Part shown: positions 24,989 through 34,608 of the stretch, one piece after another | How the letters are laid out: every line of letters begins with the position of its first letter | How positions within the stretch are numbered: position 1 is the stretch's first letter | Notes under the pieces: model-generated | Told to the model about the DNA's origin: nothing | The model's input: only the letters and a program-made list of their open reading frames with translations | The model's database searches: none | Position numbers and translations under genes: made by a program | Source: an uncultured Opitutia bacterium | GTDB taxonomy: Bacteria; Verrucomicrobiota; Verrucomicrobiia; Opitutales; Opitutaceae | DNA length: 56,675 nucleotides | Reading direction: 5' to 3' | NCBI GenBank assembly: GCA_903827245.1 | Contig: CAIKHO010000035.1 | Span: 1 to 56,675 of the forward strand

Positions 24989-25851
24989 AGCGAAATGTAG
25001 AGGCGGTAGAGGGCCTGCGTGCCGCAATCCTCCCAGCCGCGGGCGGCGACGAGGTCGTACATCTTCTTCGCGCAGGCGAGACCGGGGAGGTCGAGCTTCA
25101 GCTCGGCGGCACACTCGAGGGCGAGACGGAGATCCTTCAGGATGTGCTTCACGTAGAAGCCGGGCGCGTAGTTCTCCGCGAGGGCGCGGGGCGCGAGGTT
25201 GGTCATGGCCCAGCTGCCGGCGGCGCCGCCGCTGATGCTGGCGTGGACGGCGGCGGGATCGAGCCCGGCCTTCTTCGCGTAGGCGAGGCCCTCGCACCAG
25301 GCGAGCATGCCGACGGCGACGGCGATCTGGTTGGCGAGCTTGCAATGCTGGCCGGCACCGGCCGGGCCGTGGCGGGCGATGTTCTTGCCCATCAGGTCGA
25401 ATAGCGGCTTGGCCTTGACGAATGCGGCCTCGTCGCCACCGACCATGATGACGAGCCGGGCTTCCTTGGCGCCGAGGTCGCCGCCGGAGACCGGCGCGTC
25501 GAGGGCGGACAGCCCGCGCTTGGCCGCGGCGGCCGCGATGCGCACTGCGAGCAGCGGGCTCGAGGTGGTCATGTCGATCAGCACGGCGCCGGGTTTGGCG
25601 CGGGCGATCACGCCGTCGGGGGCGAGGTAGGTCTGCTCCACGTCGGCCGGGAAGCCCACGATGGTGATGACAAAATCAGCCTCGGCCGCGGCGCTGCCGG
25701 CGGAGTCGTGCCAGCGCGCGCCGGCGTCGATCAACGCCTGGGCCTTTTCCTTGGTGCGATTGTAGACATGCAGCGAGTGGCCGGCCTTCTGGAGGTGGCC
25801 GGCCATGCTGCGGCCCATGACGCCGGTGCCGATGAATGCGATGGAGGACAT
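24985..25851 (-). CDS. NAD(P)-dependent beta-hydroxyacid dehydrogenase (GarR-like)
   Basis: The 288-residue product has the dinucleotide motif FIGTGVMGRSMAGHL, the substrate motif DAPVSGGDLGAKEA, and the catalytic-lysine segment GAGQHCKLANQIAVA. These are the marks of the 2-hydroxy-3-oxopropionate/3-hydroxyisobutyrate dehydrogenase family. Next to a GarL-like aldolase, reduction of tartronate semialdehyde to glycerate is the simplest role. ATG 25851 is the start that places the Rossmann strand at the N-terminus. A 148-bp gap with a palindrome separates it from the aldolase. Confidence 0.88.
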   Translation of the reverse strand: MSSIAFIGTGVMGRSMAGHLQKAGHSLHVYNRTKEKAQALIDAGARWHDSAGSAAAEADFVITIVGFPADVEQTYLAPDGVIARAKPGAVLIDMTTSSPLLAVRIAAAAAKRGLSALDAPVSGGDLGAKEARLVIMVGGDEAAFVKAKPLFDLMGKNIARHGPAGAGQHCKLANQIAVAVGMLAWCEGLAYAKKAGLDPAAVHASISGGAAGSWAMTNLAPRALAENYAPGFYVKHILKDLRLALECAAELKLDLPGLACAKKMYDLVAARGWEDCGTQALYRLYISL

Positions 25852-25968
25852 GATTGGGGAGGGAGGGGATGGGGACAGTTGACAGTGGACGGTAGACGGT
25901 GGACAGGAAATGCAGCCAAAACGGCGGAGCGGGACGGGGCGAATCAAATATGCAATGTGGCGGGCTGC

Positions 25969-26661
25969 CTAGGCGTGTTTGAGAAAAGCGTGCACCAGCG
26001 GATGAAGCACGCCACTGAACGCCCGTCGCTCCGGTTGAAAAAGCGTGCCCACAAAGAAGGGGTGGGCTGGGAGACGAAAAGCCCTCACCTGGCCGGCTTC
26101 GTCCCGCGCCACGAACTCCAGACCCGAGCCGGCGAAGATCGATTCAAACGGCATGGCCAGACCATAGTTGCAGTTGAACTCCTCCACCGATTCCTCGCCG
26201 CCCAGCAACTCCCCGAAGCCATGCCCGGGAACGGCCAGCACTCTGGCCTTTGCGCCCACAAGGGAACAGGTGAGCTTCACGATCAGCGGGTCCGCCGCTG
26301 CGCCATCCATCTCCTGATGCGCGGCTTTGCGGCCGAGGACATTCTGGCAGTATTCCATCAACGCATGCTGGAATCCGCCGCAGGTGCCGAGGAACGCGCA
26401 GTGATTTTCCCGGGCGTAACGGATGGCTAGAAGAGCTCCGTCTGCGCTCTCATAGGGACTCCCGGGAACGCACCAGACACCGGTGGCGAAATGCAACAAT
26501 CGCCCGGGAGTCTGCCCGACGAATTCAGCTGTCGGCACCCAACGGAACTGGAGCGTCGGATCCACCTCGCGCTGGAACAGAGCGAGTGAGGCCTCGATCC
26601 CGGCATGCGCGCGCTTGGACAGGTCGCGCTCCCCGATCAGGGCAATTTCGCGCTGGGCCAT
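25969..26661 (-). CDS. CTP-synthase-like glutamine amidotransferase domain protein
   Basis: The 230-residue protein corresponds to only the C-terminal amidotransferase part of CTP synthase, without the synthetase domain. The nucleophile elbow is FLGTCGGFQHALMEY, with the Cys in place. The loop expected to be HPEF instead reads LFQPER, so the catalytic His is replaced by Gln. Such stand-alone proteins are known as CTP synthase C-terminal region-related proteins, and their function is not established. A TTG at 26685 is an alternative start; ATG 26661 is preferred. The esterase gene lies upstream on the same strand. Confidence 0.8.
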   Translation of the reverse strand: MAQREIALIGERDLSKRAHAGIEASLALFQREVDPTLQFRWVPTAEFVGQTPGRLLHFATGVWCVPGSPYESADGALLAIRYARENHCAFLGTCGGFQHALMEYCQNVLGRKAAHQEMDGAAADPLIVKLTCSLVGAKARVLAVPGHGFGELLGGEESVEEFNCNYGLAMPFESIFAGSGLEFVARDEAGQVRAFRLPAHPFFVGTLFQPERRAFSGVLHPLVHAFLKHA

Positions 26662-26730
26662 TTCGCAGTTTGAAGGATCGGGCAAAAATGGGGCCAGCTC
26701 TTTCTTGTCGTGATATGGGTCTGCAATGGT

Positions 26731-27477
26731 TCAGGCCCGTCTTCGGCCTTTTTCAGATGCCGGGCTGGGCAATGCCCAGATCAAGGCTTCGGGCAAAGTT
26801 TTGCTCCAGGCGTCAAACTCATGCCCGCCGTCAAACTCACGGTATTTTACGTCGTATCCTTGCTCAAGCAGGACATCCCGAAATTTCCTGACCCCGGTGA
26901 TTTGTGATACAACCTGCAGGACATCTTCACGGTGGCGGACGTTCTCCTGGGTTTCGCGGGTGCCGACATTGAGATAAAACCCGGTCGGAAACGGGCGGCC
27001 GAGGCTTTCAAATTGATGGACCAGCCAACAGTCGTTGGACCAGAACGATCCCGACTGGCTAACAATCTTCTGAAAAACGCCGGGATACTCCTTGGCAATG
27101 AATGCCGCAGCCAGACCCGTATAGCTCAGGCCGGCCAGGACTCTCTGGCTCACGGCCTTGATCCCCGGATGCCGGTGTCCCAGCCACGGCAGCAATTCCT
27201 CCGTGATGAACCGGGCAAACGGCGGATGGCACGGACATTCTTTCCAGCGGGCTTCGATGCTCTCCATCGAAACGAAAACGAACCAAGAGTCGGCAATGCA
27301 GCCTTGCGACAACAGCTGGTTGATCACGGCGGCGGCCCCCACGCGATCGCGATACAATTCCCCGTCGAGAAAAACAGTCAGGGAACCGGCCGTCGCAGGG
27401 TCCGTTGGCTCGCAAACCCAGATGGTACGTTCATTCTGCAGATGGACGCTCTTAAGCCTCTCGACCGTTTCGATCAT
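26731..27477 (-). CDS. Esterase of the enterochelin-esterase/D-fold group
   Basis: The 248-residue alpha/beta hydrolase has VFLDGELYRDRVG at the start of the fold, the nucleophile elbow AGLSYTGLAAAF, and a C-terminal DGGHEFDAW that supplies the catalytic His. SFWSNDCWLVHQFE is also typical of Fes/IroE-like and putative esterase (PF00756) proteins. No signal peptide is seen, so it is cytoplasmic. The substrate is unknown; no siderophore genes are nearby. The composition is somewhat less GC-rich than its neighbours. Confidence 0.82.
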   Translation of the reverse strand: MIETVERLKSVHLQNERTIWVCEPTDPATAGSLTVFLDGELYRDRVGAAAVINQLLSQGCIADSWFVFVSMESIEARWKECPCHPPFARFITEELLPWLGHRHPGIKAVSQRVLAGLSYTGLAAAFIAKEYPGVFQKIVSQSGSFWSNDCWLVHQFESLGRPFPTGFYLNVGTRETQENVRHREDVLQVVSQITGVRKFRDVLLEQGYDVKYREFDGGHEFDAWSKTLPEALIWALPSPASEKGRRRA

Positions 27478-27520
27478 GGGTGCTGGCGATTGGATCGGCG
27501 CTGGCGGGAGACCAGCACCC
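27478..27520. repeat. GGGTGCTGG hairpin between LysM frame and esterase
   Basis: GGGTGCTGG (27478-27486) pairs with CCAGCACCC (27512-27520) around a loop of 25 bp. It lies in the 57-bp gap upstream of the esterase start and just past the end of the LysM gene; a terminator role is possible, but no T-run follows. Confidence 0.4.
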
Positions 27521-27534
27521 CTCTGCGCGTAAAT

Positions 27535-30500
27535 TTACGGAATCCGAATAACGCGGCCGATCACGAGGCTTTTTTCGTCGCGGAGGATGTCGCGATTGGC
27601 GGCGAGGATGTCGGTCCAGCGGTCGGGGGTGCCGTAGTACTGGCGGGAGATTTTCGCGAGGGTGTCGCCGGCGGCGATGGTGTGGGTCCGCACCGCAGGT
27701 GCGGGGGAATTGGGAATTGGGGGTTGGGAATTGGTGGGGGCGGCCACGGCCGTGGTGGCGGGTGGCGGGGGCGAGGGGCGGGTGGGGGTGATGGCGGGTG
27801 CGGCGGGGGTCGTTGGTGCGCCGGCGCCGGCGACCACGCGGCCGACGGTTTGGGAAACGCTGGCGAGGGCTTCCTCCAGGCGGGCGTTTTCATCGGCGAG
27901 GTTCTTGGCGGCGTTTTGCGCGGCGGCGGATTTGCGCTCGGCGTCGGCGAGACGCACGCGGATCGCATCGAGATCGGCTGGGGGCGCCGCGGAGGCCAGG
28001 CGGGTTTTCAGCTGGGAATTTTCCTGGGCGAGTGCGGCGGTCTGGGCCTGCACTTGGCGGAGCTGCTCGCGGAACGCGCCGGCCTGGGTGTCCGATGCGT
28101 CCGGCGATGCCGGTATTTTTGCGGCCACGGCGGGGGCCGGGGTGCGCCTGGCATCGGCGAGCTGGGCTTCGAGCGCAGTTTTTTCCGCCGCGGCCTTCTC
28201 ACTCTCGGCCTTCAGCTGGTCGTTTTCGGCCTGGACCACCGAGTAGCTGCGCAGCGCCATGGCGAGCTTGTCCTCGGCCTCGCCATCCGGCGCGCGCGGC
28301 GGCGCCACCACGGCGGTCCCTGCGGGGGCGGGCTGCTGCTGGAGCGCGGCGATTTTTTCGCGAAGGCCGGCGACCTCGTCGCTGTTCTGCTGCGCTGACG
28401 CCTTCAATTTTTCGTTTTCCGCCTGGATCAGCGTGAAGGAGCGGAGGGTGGCCTCGAGCTTGGTGTCGTTTTCCTCGAGTTGTTTTTTCAGCGCGGAGTC
28501 GTCGGACTTCGCGGCGGCGATGGCCTCCTTTTCCGCGGTCAGCCGGGCCACGGATTTTTCGAGCTCGGCGTTGCGGGCCTTGATGGTGTCGGCTTGGGCC
28601 TGGACTGTCGCCGCGGCTGAAGCTTCCGCCGTGGCCGAGGCCTTGGCGGAAGCGGCGGCCTGGTTGGCCAATTCGGTGCGCTGTGTCTCGCTGGCGGCAA
28701 GCCGGTCCGTGAGACTGGCGACCTGCGCCTGCAATTCGCCGAGCTGGGCGTCGGTCGTGGCGGACGCTTTCACGGACTGGCTGGCGGCTTTGGCGGCATC
28801 CAATTGCCGGTTCAGGTCGGCGATCTGTTTCGCCTGGGCCTCGGACTTCGCCACGGCTTCCGTCGCCGCGGAAGCCTTGGCGGACAGGTCCGCCTGGGCG
28901 GCGAGGGCATTGGCGAGGGCTTGCTTGTTGGCGGCGGCCTCGGCGTTCAGGTCGCGCAGGTTCCGGCCGCGTTCGGCGGCGAGGTCTTCGAGCTGCTGGC
29001 TGCGGGCTGCGGTGGCGATGGCCGCATCCTGGGCGGTCTTCAGGTCGGCTTGGAGGCGCGCGAGCTGGGCGGCGGTATCATCAACCTTGGCCGCCTTGGC
29101 CACGGCTTGGGCGCGCTCGCCTTCGAGCCGGGACGCGGTGGCGCGGAGATTGGCGAGTTCGGCGGTGGCGGCGGCGTTATCGGCCTTGGCCTTCTCGGCG
29201 TCCTTCCAGGCTGCGGCCAGTTCGGTGCCGAGCTGTTGCTTGTCGCTGGCGGCGGTCGCGAGGTCGGCCTGAAGTTTCTTGAGCTGCGCGCCGGCGGTCT
29301 GGTCCGCGGTGGTCTTGGCTGTGGCCAGTTGCTGTGTCAGGTCGGCAACCTGTCTGGCGGCAGCTTCAGCCTTGGCGGCAGACTCGGCCGCCGTTGAACC
29401 CTTGGCCGAGACGTCGGCGGACAACGCGGCGATTTTTTCCTGGGCGGCGGCCAGCTCGCGGCGGGCCGCGGTGAGGTCACCGGTCAGCTGGCGGGTCTGG
29501 TCGCTGGCCGCGGCGCCGGCGGTGTCCTCGGCCTGCTTGAGTCGCGCCTGAAGCTGCGGTACCTGCTGCTGCAGGGCGGCGCGCTCGGATTCAAGCGACT
29601 GCAGCTGGGTGCGGAGGGCGGAGAGCTGCGTGGCGGCCGCGGCCGCCGCATCGGACTTTGCCGTTGCTTCCGCTGCTGAGGCCTGGGCCTTGGCCGCAAG
29701 AGTGGTGCGCTGCGCCTCGCCCGCGGCGAGCTGGTTTTGAAGGTCGGCCAACTTGGTTTGCAGGTCGCCGACTTGCTCGCTGGCGGACTGCGCGGCGGCC
29801 AATTTGGCCGTCAGGTCGGCCAACTGTTTGGCCTGGGCTTCCGCCTTGGCCGTGGCGGCGCTGGTTTCCGCGGTCGCCGCGGCCTTGGCGGAAAGGCTCG
29901 CGGCGAGTTCGGCGGACAAATGGTCCATTTGCGCGGAGGCAGCCTTGAGCGCGGCCTCATCGGCCCTGGCCTGGGCCTGTGTCGTGGCCGAAGCCTTGGC
30001 GGTGACGTCGGCCAGTTTCCTTTCGAGCGGGGCGAGCTGGAGGCGGGTTTGCTCGGCGTCCCGGCGCGCGGCGGCGAGGTCGCCGGCCTGGGTCGAGTTC
30101 ACGGCGGCAAGGGCCGTGAGCTTGTCCTTCGCGGCCGCGAGATCCCGCTGGGTCGACGTGAGTTCGCCGGCCAGCTGGCGGGCCTGGTCGTTGGCCGAGA
30201 CACTGGCGGTTTCCTCGGCCTGCTTGAGCCGGGTCTGAAGCTGGGGCAACTGCTGCTGCAAAGCCGCTCGCTGCGTCTCGCTCGCCGCGAGTTTGGCCTG
30301 CAGATCGGCCAGCTGGGCGTCCGTCGTCGCTGAAGCCTTGGTGGAAAGCGTGACGGCAGCCTGCGCGGCGGTGAGTTTGGCCGAGAGATCGGCGATCTGC
30401 TTTTCCTGTCCGCCCGCCTTGGTCGTGGCATCAGCCGCGGCGGAAGTCTTGGCCGACAGCTCCGTGGAGAGTGCGGTGATTTTTTCCTGCGCGGCGGCCA

Positions 30501-31017
30501 GGTCGCGCGCGTGGGCGTCGGCGAGACTGGAAGCTTCCGCGGCGGCCTTGGTTTTCGCCGACAATTCCGCGGCTTGGGTTGAACTTGAGGTGGAGAGAGC
30601 GGCGAGCTTGTCCTGGGCCGAGGCCAGCTCGCGGCGGGCTGTGGTAAGATCATTCGCGAGCTGGCGGGTCTCGTCATTGGCGGCGGACTTGGCGGTGTCC
30701 TGGGCATCCTTGAGCCGGGCCTGGAGGTCCGTGAGCTTTTGCTGTGACTCGGCGAGGGTCCGCTTGCCGGCCTCGAGCTCAGTGCTCAGGGCGGCGACCT
30801 TGGCCTGGGCCTCGCCCGTGGTCGCGGAGGCGGCCTCCGCCTTGGCCAGGCGGGCGGTGAGGGTTTCCTTTTCGGCGGCAAGCGCGGCGGCGCGGTCCGT
30901 GGCCTGGGCCTTGTCGACGGCGAGGGTGTTTCGGGCAGCCTCGAGCGTGTGGATCTGGCTGAGAAGATCGGGGACCCGGCCGGCGGCGTCGATGGCGCCG
31001 GCAGCCTGGCCCTGGGC
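27535..31017 (-). pseudogene. C-terminal part of split giant coiled-coil/LysM protein
   Basis: This stretch is in the same frame as the upstream 31018-32451 gene and open without a stop from 31017 to 27535 (1160 codons). It encodes Ala/Gln/Lys/Glu-rich coiled coil with long near-repeats (LQQQLPQLQTRLKQAEE and LQQQVPQLQARLKQAED). A LysM domain closes it: THTIAAGDTLAKISRQYYG and ILAANRDIL. After the TAA at 31018 the first in-frame ATG is at 29928, over 360 codons later. The first candidate start, 30564, is a TTG. Independent translation is thus doubtful. LysM binds peptidoglycan, so the intact product would have joined Sel1/coil to the wall. Confidence 0.72.
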
Positions 31018-32451
31018 TTAGGCGAGCTGGGTCTTCAGGGTGGCGAGCTGGCTCGCCTGGGCGATGGCATCGGCGGCGAGCTTGGCGCGGGCGGCCTCGG
31101 TGCTCGCGCGTTCGCTTTCCAGCCGCGCGGCGTTGGCCCGGAGGGAGGAAAGCTCGTTGGCGGACCCCGTGTTTTCCGTCCGGGCTTTTTCGGTCTCCGC
31201 GCGGGAAGTGGCCAACTGGCTGGTGAGCTGTTGCCGGTCATTTTCGGCACGGGCCAGATCCTGCTGCAACTGGGTGAGCTGGGCGCCGTTTTTGGCCGCC
31301 TGCCCGGAGGCGGCTTTCGCCGCGGCCAGCTGCTGGGTGAGATCTGCGATCTGTTTCGCGAGGGCGTCGGACCGGGCCGAAGCTTCGTTCACGGCCGCCG
31401 TCTTGGCGGAAGCATCGGCGGAAAGTGCCGCGAGCTTTTCCTGCGCGCCCGCGAGTTCGCGGCGGGTGCGGTCGAGGTCGGCCGAAATCTGCTGTGACTC
31501 GCCGGCCTGCGCCGCGGTCGCGCTGGCGGCGTTCTGGAGCCGGGCAGCCTCGGTGCTGAGCTGGGTGACACGAGCCTCGGCCCGGGTGAGGGAGGACTGG
31601 GTTTCGGCGTGGGCGGCGCGTTGCTTTTCGAGTTCGTCTTTCGCCGCCGCGGCTGCCGCGTTGGCCGCATCCAGCGCCCGACCGCGTTCGGCGGCCAGAT
31701 CCTCGAATTGCTGGTTCTTCGCGGCGAGCGCCGTCGCCGCGGTCTGCGCCTCCTTGAGCTGGGTCTGGAGCTGGGAAAGTTCCTTGGTCGCGGCGGCACT
31801 GCCTTGCGCGGCCGCCTCGAGCCGCGTGACATTGGCGCGCAGTGAGGCGACTTCCGCGCTCAATAATTGACGGTCGCTGAGCAGCGAGGCGATTTGTTCC
31901 TTCAACTGGGCCGAGTCATCAATCTTGGTCGCTTCCGGAGGTTGCGAGGGCGGCGGCCCTGCGGGGGGGAGCGCCCGGGCCGCGTCGGTCACGGCAGCAA
32001 TCGAATTGGATCCGGATGGCGCATCGGCGCGCGTCCCGGTTGCGGGCGGCTGGCTGGAAGAAGCGGCGGGCGCACCGGCCTTGGTGACGGCAGAGGGAGC
32101 CGATCGTTTTTGGGGCAGGGCGGCGCGCAGCGTGTCCGCCCGGCGACGCCCCTCGGCCAGCTGCTCGGCGGTCATGCGGTTCAGCAGGGACTCGATCGGC
32201 TTGCTGGTGCTGCCCCCCTCGACGGCCAGCGAGAGCCACGCGAACGCCTCGGGCAGGTTGACGGGCACATTGCGGCCCTCGGCAAAAGCGAGTCCCAGGT
32301 TGTACTGCGCGATGGAATTGCCCCGCTCCGCATTGGCGCGGAGGGAAGCAATCTCGGGCGGCTCGGATACCGCCGCGACGGACCGGCCGGCGACGCAGGC
32401 ACAGGCCAACAGCGGGAGCATCGCAAGCCGGAGGGACTTCATGGCGGACAT
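31018..32451 (-). CDS. Sel1-repeat coiled-coil protein, truncated by TAA
   Basis: The 477-residue product has a signal peptide (MSAMKSLRLAMLPLLACACVAG). A Sel1 repeat follows at about 30-95 (NAERGNSIAQYNLGLAFAEG, AFAWLSLAVEGGS). A Pro/Ser/Ala-rich linker comes next, then coiled coil to the end at LKTQLA. The TAA at 31018-31020 sits in the middle of coiled coil that continues in the same frame. This is therefore best read as the N-terminal part of one 1638-codon gene ending in LysM. The longer protein would link an exported Sel1/TPR-like domain to peptidoglycan. As it stands the product lacks LysM. Confidence 0.72.
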   Translation of the reverse strand: MSAMKSLRLAMLPLLACACVAGRSVAAVSEPPEIASLRANAERGNSIAQYNLGLAFAEGRNVPVNLPEAFAWLSLAVEGGSTSKPIESLLNRMTAEQLAEGRRRADTLRAALPQKRSAPSAVTKAGAPAASSSQPPATGTRADAPSGSNSIAAVTDAARALPPAGPPPSQPPEATKIDDSAQLKEQIASLLSDRQLLSAEVASLRANVTRLEAAAQGSAAATKELSQLQTQLKEAQTAATALAAKNQQFEDLAAERGRALDAANAAAAAAKDELEKQRAAHAETQSSLTRAEARVTQLSTEAARLQNAASATAAQAGESQQISADLDRTRRELAGAQEKLAALSADASAKTAAVNEASARSDALAKQIADLTQQLAAAKAASGQAAKNGAQLTQLQQDLARAENDRQQLTSQLATSRAETEKARTENTGSANELSSLRANAARLESERASTEAARAKLAADAIAQASQLATLKTQLA

Positions 32452-32547
32452 GGGGCGGACCTTAGGAACTTCTCCGGCGGACTCAATCCGCGAAGTTGCC
32501 CGTTTCCATGGGGGAAAGCCCTTGCTGGCGGCGGCGCCGCAGGGTGG

Positions 32548-34044
32548 TCAGGCCCACTTTTTCGCCCTCACCACCGCCCGGTGCCAATCGCGCTGAAGCT
32601 TCCTCATCGCCACCGGCTCCGCCCGCGGCCGGAGCGTCCGGCCGGCGCGCCAAAGACGGGCGATCTCGGCGCGGTCTTTCCAAAATCCGACGGCAAGACC
32701 CGCGAGGTAGGCGGCACCTAGGGCGGTCGTTTCGCGCGTGTGCGGACGGACCACGGGCACGCGCAGGAGGTCGCTCTGGAACTGCATGAGCGCGGTGTTC
32801 ACTGTGGCGCCGCCGTCGACGCGGAGCTCGCGCAGCGTCAGTTTTGCGTCGGCTTCCATGGCCCCGAGCAGATCCGCGCTCTGGAAGGCGATGCTCTCGA
32901 GCGCGGCGCGCGCGAGGTGCGCAGCCGTAGTGCCGCGGGTGAGCCCGATGATCAGGCCGCGGGCGGAGGCATCCCAATGCGGTGCGCCCAGCCCGGTGAA
33001 GGCGGGCACAAAATAAACGCCGCCGTTATCCGACGCCCGGGCGGCGAGCGCCTCGATGTCGGAGGAGCGGGCGATCAGTCCGAGACCGTCGCGCAGCCAC
33101 TGGACGGCCGCGCCGCCGATGAAGACGCTGCCTTCCAGCGCATACTCGAGCGGACCCTCGGCGCCGAGGCGCCAGGCGATGGTGGTGAGAAGCTGGTGGC
33201 GCGAAGTGACGGGTTTTTTGCCGGTATGGAGCAGGAGGAAACAACCGGTGCCATAGGTGTTCTTGGCCATGCCGGGGCGGAAGCAGGCCTGGCCGAAGAG
33301 GGCGGCCTGCTGGTCGCCGGCCACGCCGCTGATCGGCACGCCGCGCAGCGCGGGAATGGTTTCCACCTCGCCATAAACCTCGCTGCTCGCGCGCACGACC
33401 GGGAGCACCTCGCGCGGGATGCGCAGGGCGCGGAGCAGGCGGTCGTCCCAGTCGCCGGTGCGAAGATCGAGCAGCAGCGTGCGCGAGGCGTTCGACACGT
33501 CGGTGGCATGCACGCGGCCGCCGGTCAGCTGCCACAGGAGCCAGGTGTCCACGGTCCCGAAGGCGAGCTCGCCACGGCCGGCCCGGCGGCGCGCACCGGG
33601 CACGCGGTCGAGCAACCAGGCGAGCTTGGTGCCGGAGAAATACGGGTCAAGGAGCAGGCCGGTCTTGCGGCGAAACAGCGGCTCGAGCCCACGGGCTTTC
33701 AGCCGGGCACAGAGCCCGGCGGTGCGGCGGTCCTGCCAGACGATCGCGGGTGCGACGGGCCGGCCCGTCGCGCGATCCCAGAGCAGCGTGGTCTCGCGCT
33801 GGTTGGTGAGGCCGATGGCGGCGAGGTCGGCCCCGGTGAGATTCGCCTCGGCCACGGCGGCGAGCGCGGTGCGGCGCGTGGTTTCCCAGAGGTCGGCGGG
33901 GTCGTGTTCGACCCAGCCGGACCGGGGAAAATACTGGTGAAATTCCTGCTGGGCCGTGGCGCGGGCCCGCCCGCGGCGGTCGAACACGATGGCGCGCGAA
34001 GACGTCGTCCCCTGATCGAGCGCGAGGATAAAACGGCGGGACAT
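32548..34044 (-). CDS. glpK: Glycerol kinase
   Basis: The 498-residue product is a full-length FGGY-family glycerol kinase: [18 protein letters not shown] at the start, the FGGY signature part [31 protein letters not shown] and [11 protein letters not shown]. It phosphorylates glycerol with ATP. No glpF or glpD gene is next to it. ATG 34044 gives the canonical N-terminus; the frame upstream to 34122 is not conserved in character. A MarR-type regulator gene starts 114 bp away on the opposite strand, so it may control glpK. Confidence 0.92.
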   Translation of the reverse strand: MSRRFILALDQGTTSSRAIVFDRRGRARATAQQEFHQYFPRSGWVEHDPADLWETTRRTALAAVAEANLTGADLAAIGLTNQRETTLLWDRATGRPVAPAIVWQDRRTAGLCARLKARGLEPLFRRKTGLLLDPYFSGTKLAWLLDRVPGARRRAGRGELAFGTVDTWLLWQLTGGRVHATDVSNASRTLLLDLRTGDWDDRLLRALRIPREVLPVVRASSEVYGEVETIPALRGVPISGVAGDQQAALFGQACFRPGMAKNTYGTGCFLLLHTGKKPVTSRHQLLTTIAWRLGAEGPLEYALEGSVFIGGAAVQWLRDGLGLIARSSDIEALAARASDNGGVYFVPAFTGLGAPHWDASARGLIIGLTRGTTAAHLARAALESIAFQSADLLGAMEADAKLTLRELRVDGGATVNTALMQFQSDLLRVPVVRPHTRETTALGAAYLAGLAVGFWKDRAEIARLWRAGRTLRPRAEPVAMRKLQRDWHRAVVRAKKWA

Positions 34045-34158
34045 GGGGGGACCATGGCGGCCCGCAGCCCGGCCGCCAAGCCTGCGTGTCCCGATGCAAG
34101 GACGCGCTCGAAGCTTGCGCACCCGCGGGCGGCCCTTCCAGTTTCACCTGCTTCCCGC

Positions 34159-34608
34159 ATGCCTGCCGCCAACCTGGACCAAGGATTCGGTTTTCTGCTG
34201 AACGACGTGAGCCGTCTGTTGCGCCATGAATTTGAACGACGCGTGAGCGGCTTCGGCCTGACACGGCCGCAATGGATCCTGCTTTCCTACGTGGCGCGAC
34301 ATCCGGGGTCCACGCTCGGTGACTTGGCGAAAATCGTCGAACGGGAGAAAATCACCGTCAGTCGCCAAATTTCGCGGATGGTCAAGAATGGATGGCTGCA
34401 ACAGAGTGACGGAACCGCCGATGTGCCGCCCCACGGACTGCAGCTTACCCGGAAGGGCGAGGGCATTGTGGCCGGACTCGTCAAGGTCGCCGACCAGCTC
34501 CGGGATGACGCCTTTGCCATATTGCAGGCCGGGCGCCGCGAGGCCCTGATCGCCGACCTGCTCCAGGTGAGGGCCAAGCTCGAGCGCATGATCGGCGCCG
34601 CCGGCTGA
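34159..34608 (+). CDS. MarR-family transcriptional regulator
   Basis: The 149-residue product has the winged helix-turn-helix of MarR proteins: FGLTRPQWILLSYVARHPG, LAKIVEREKITVSRQISRM and NGWLQQSDG. A dimerisation helix follows. MarR regulators usually control the divergent neighbour and often sense a small ligand; here the divergent gene is glpK. The 114-bp intergenic region would hold the operator, but I saw no clean palindrome to name. ATG 34159 is preferred over long upstream frame that overlaps glpK. Confidence 0.88.
   Translation: MPAANLDQGFGFLLNDVSRLLRHEFERRVSGFGLTRPQWILLSYVARHPGSTLGDLAKIVEREKITVSRQISRMVKNGWLQQSDGTADVPPHGLQLTRKGEGIVAGLVKVADQLRDDAFAILQAGRREALIADLLQVRAKLERMIGAAG

Noticed and set aside
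27535-32451. Stop-codon reassignment as an explanation of the in-frame TAA and TAG
   Set aside because: Dozens of other genes here end normally at TAA, TAG and TGA, so the two internal stops are best seen as mutations or sequence errors.
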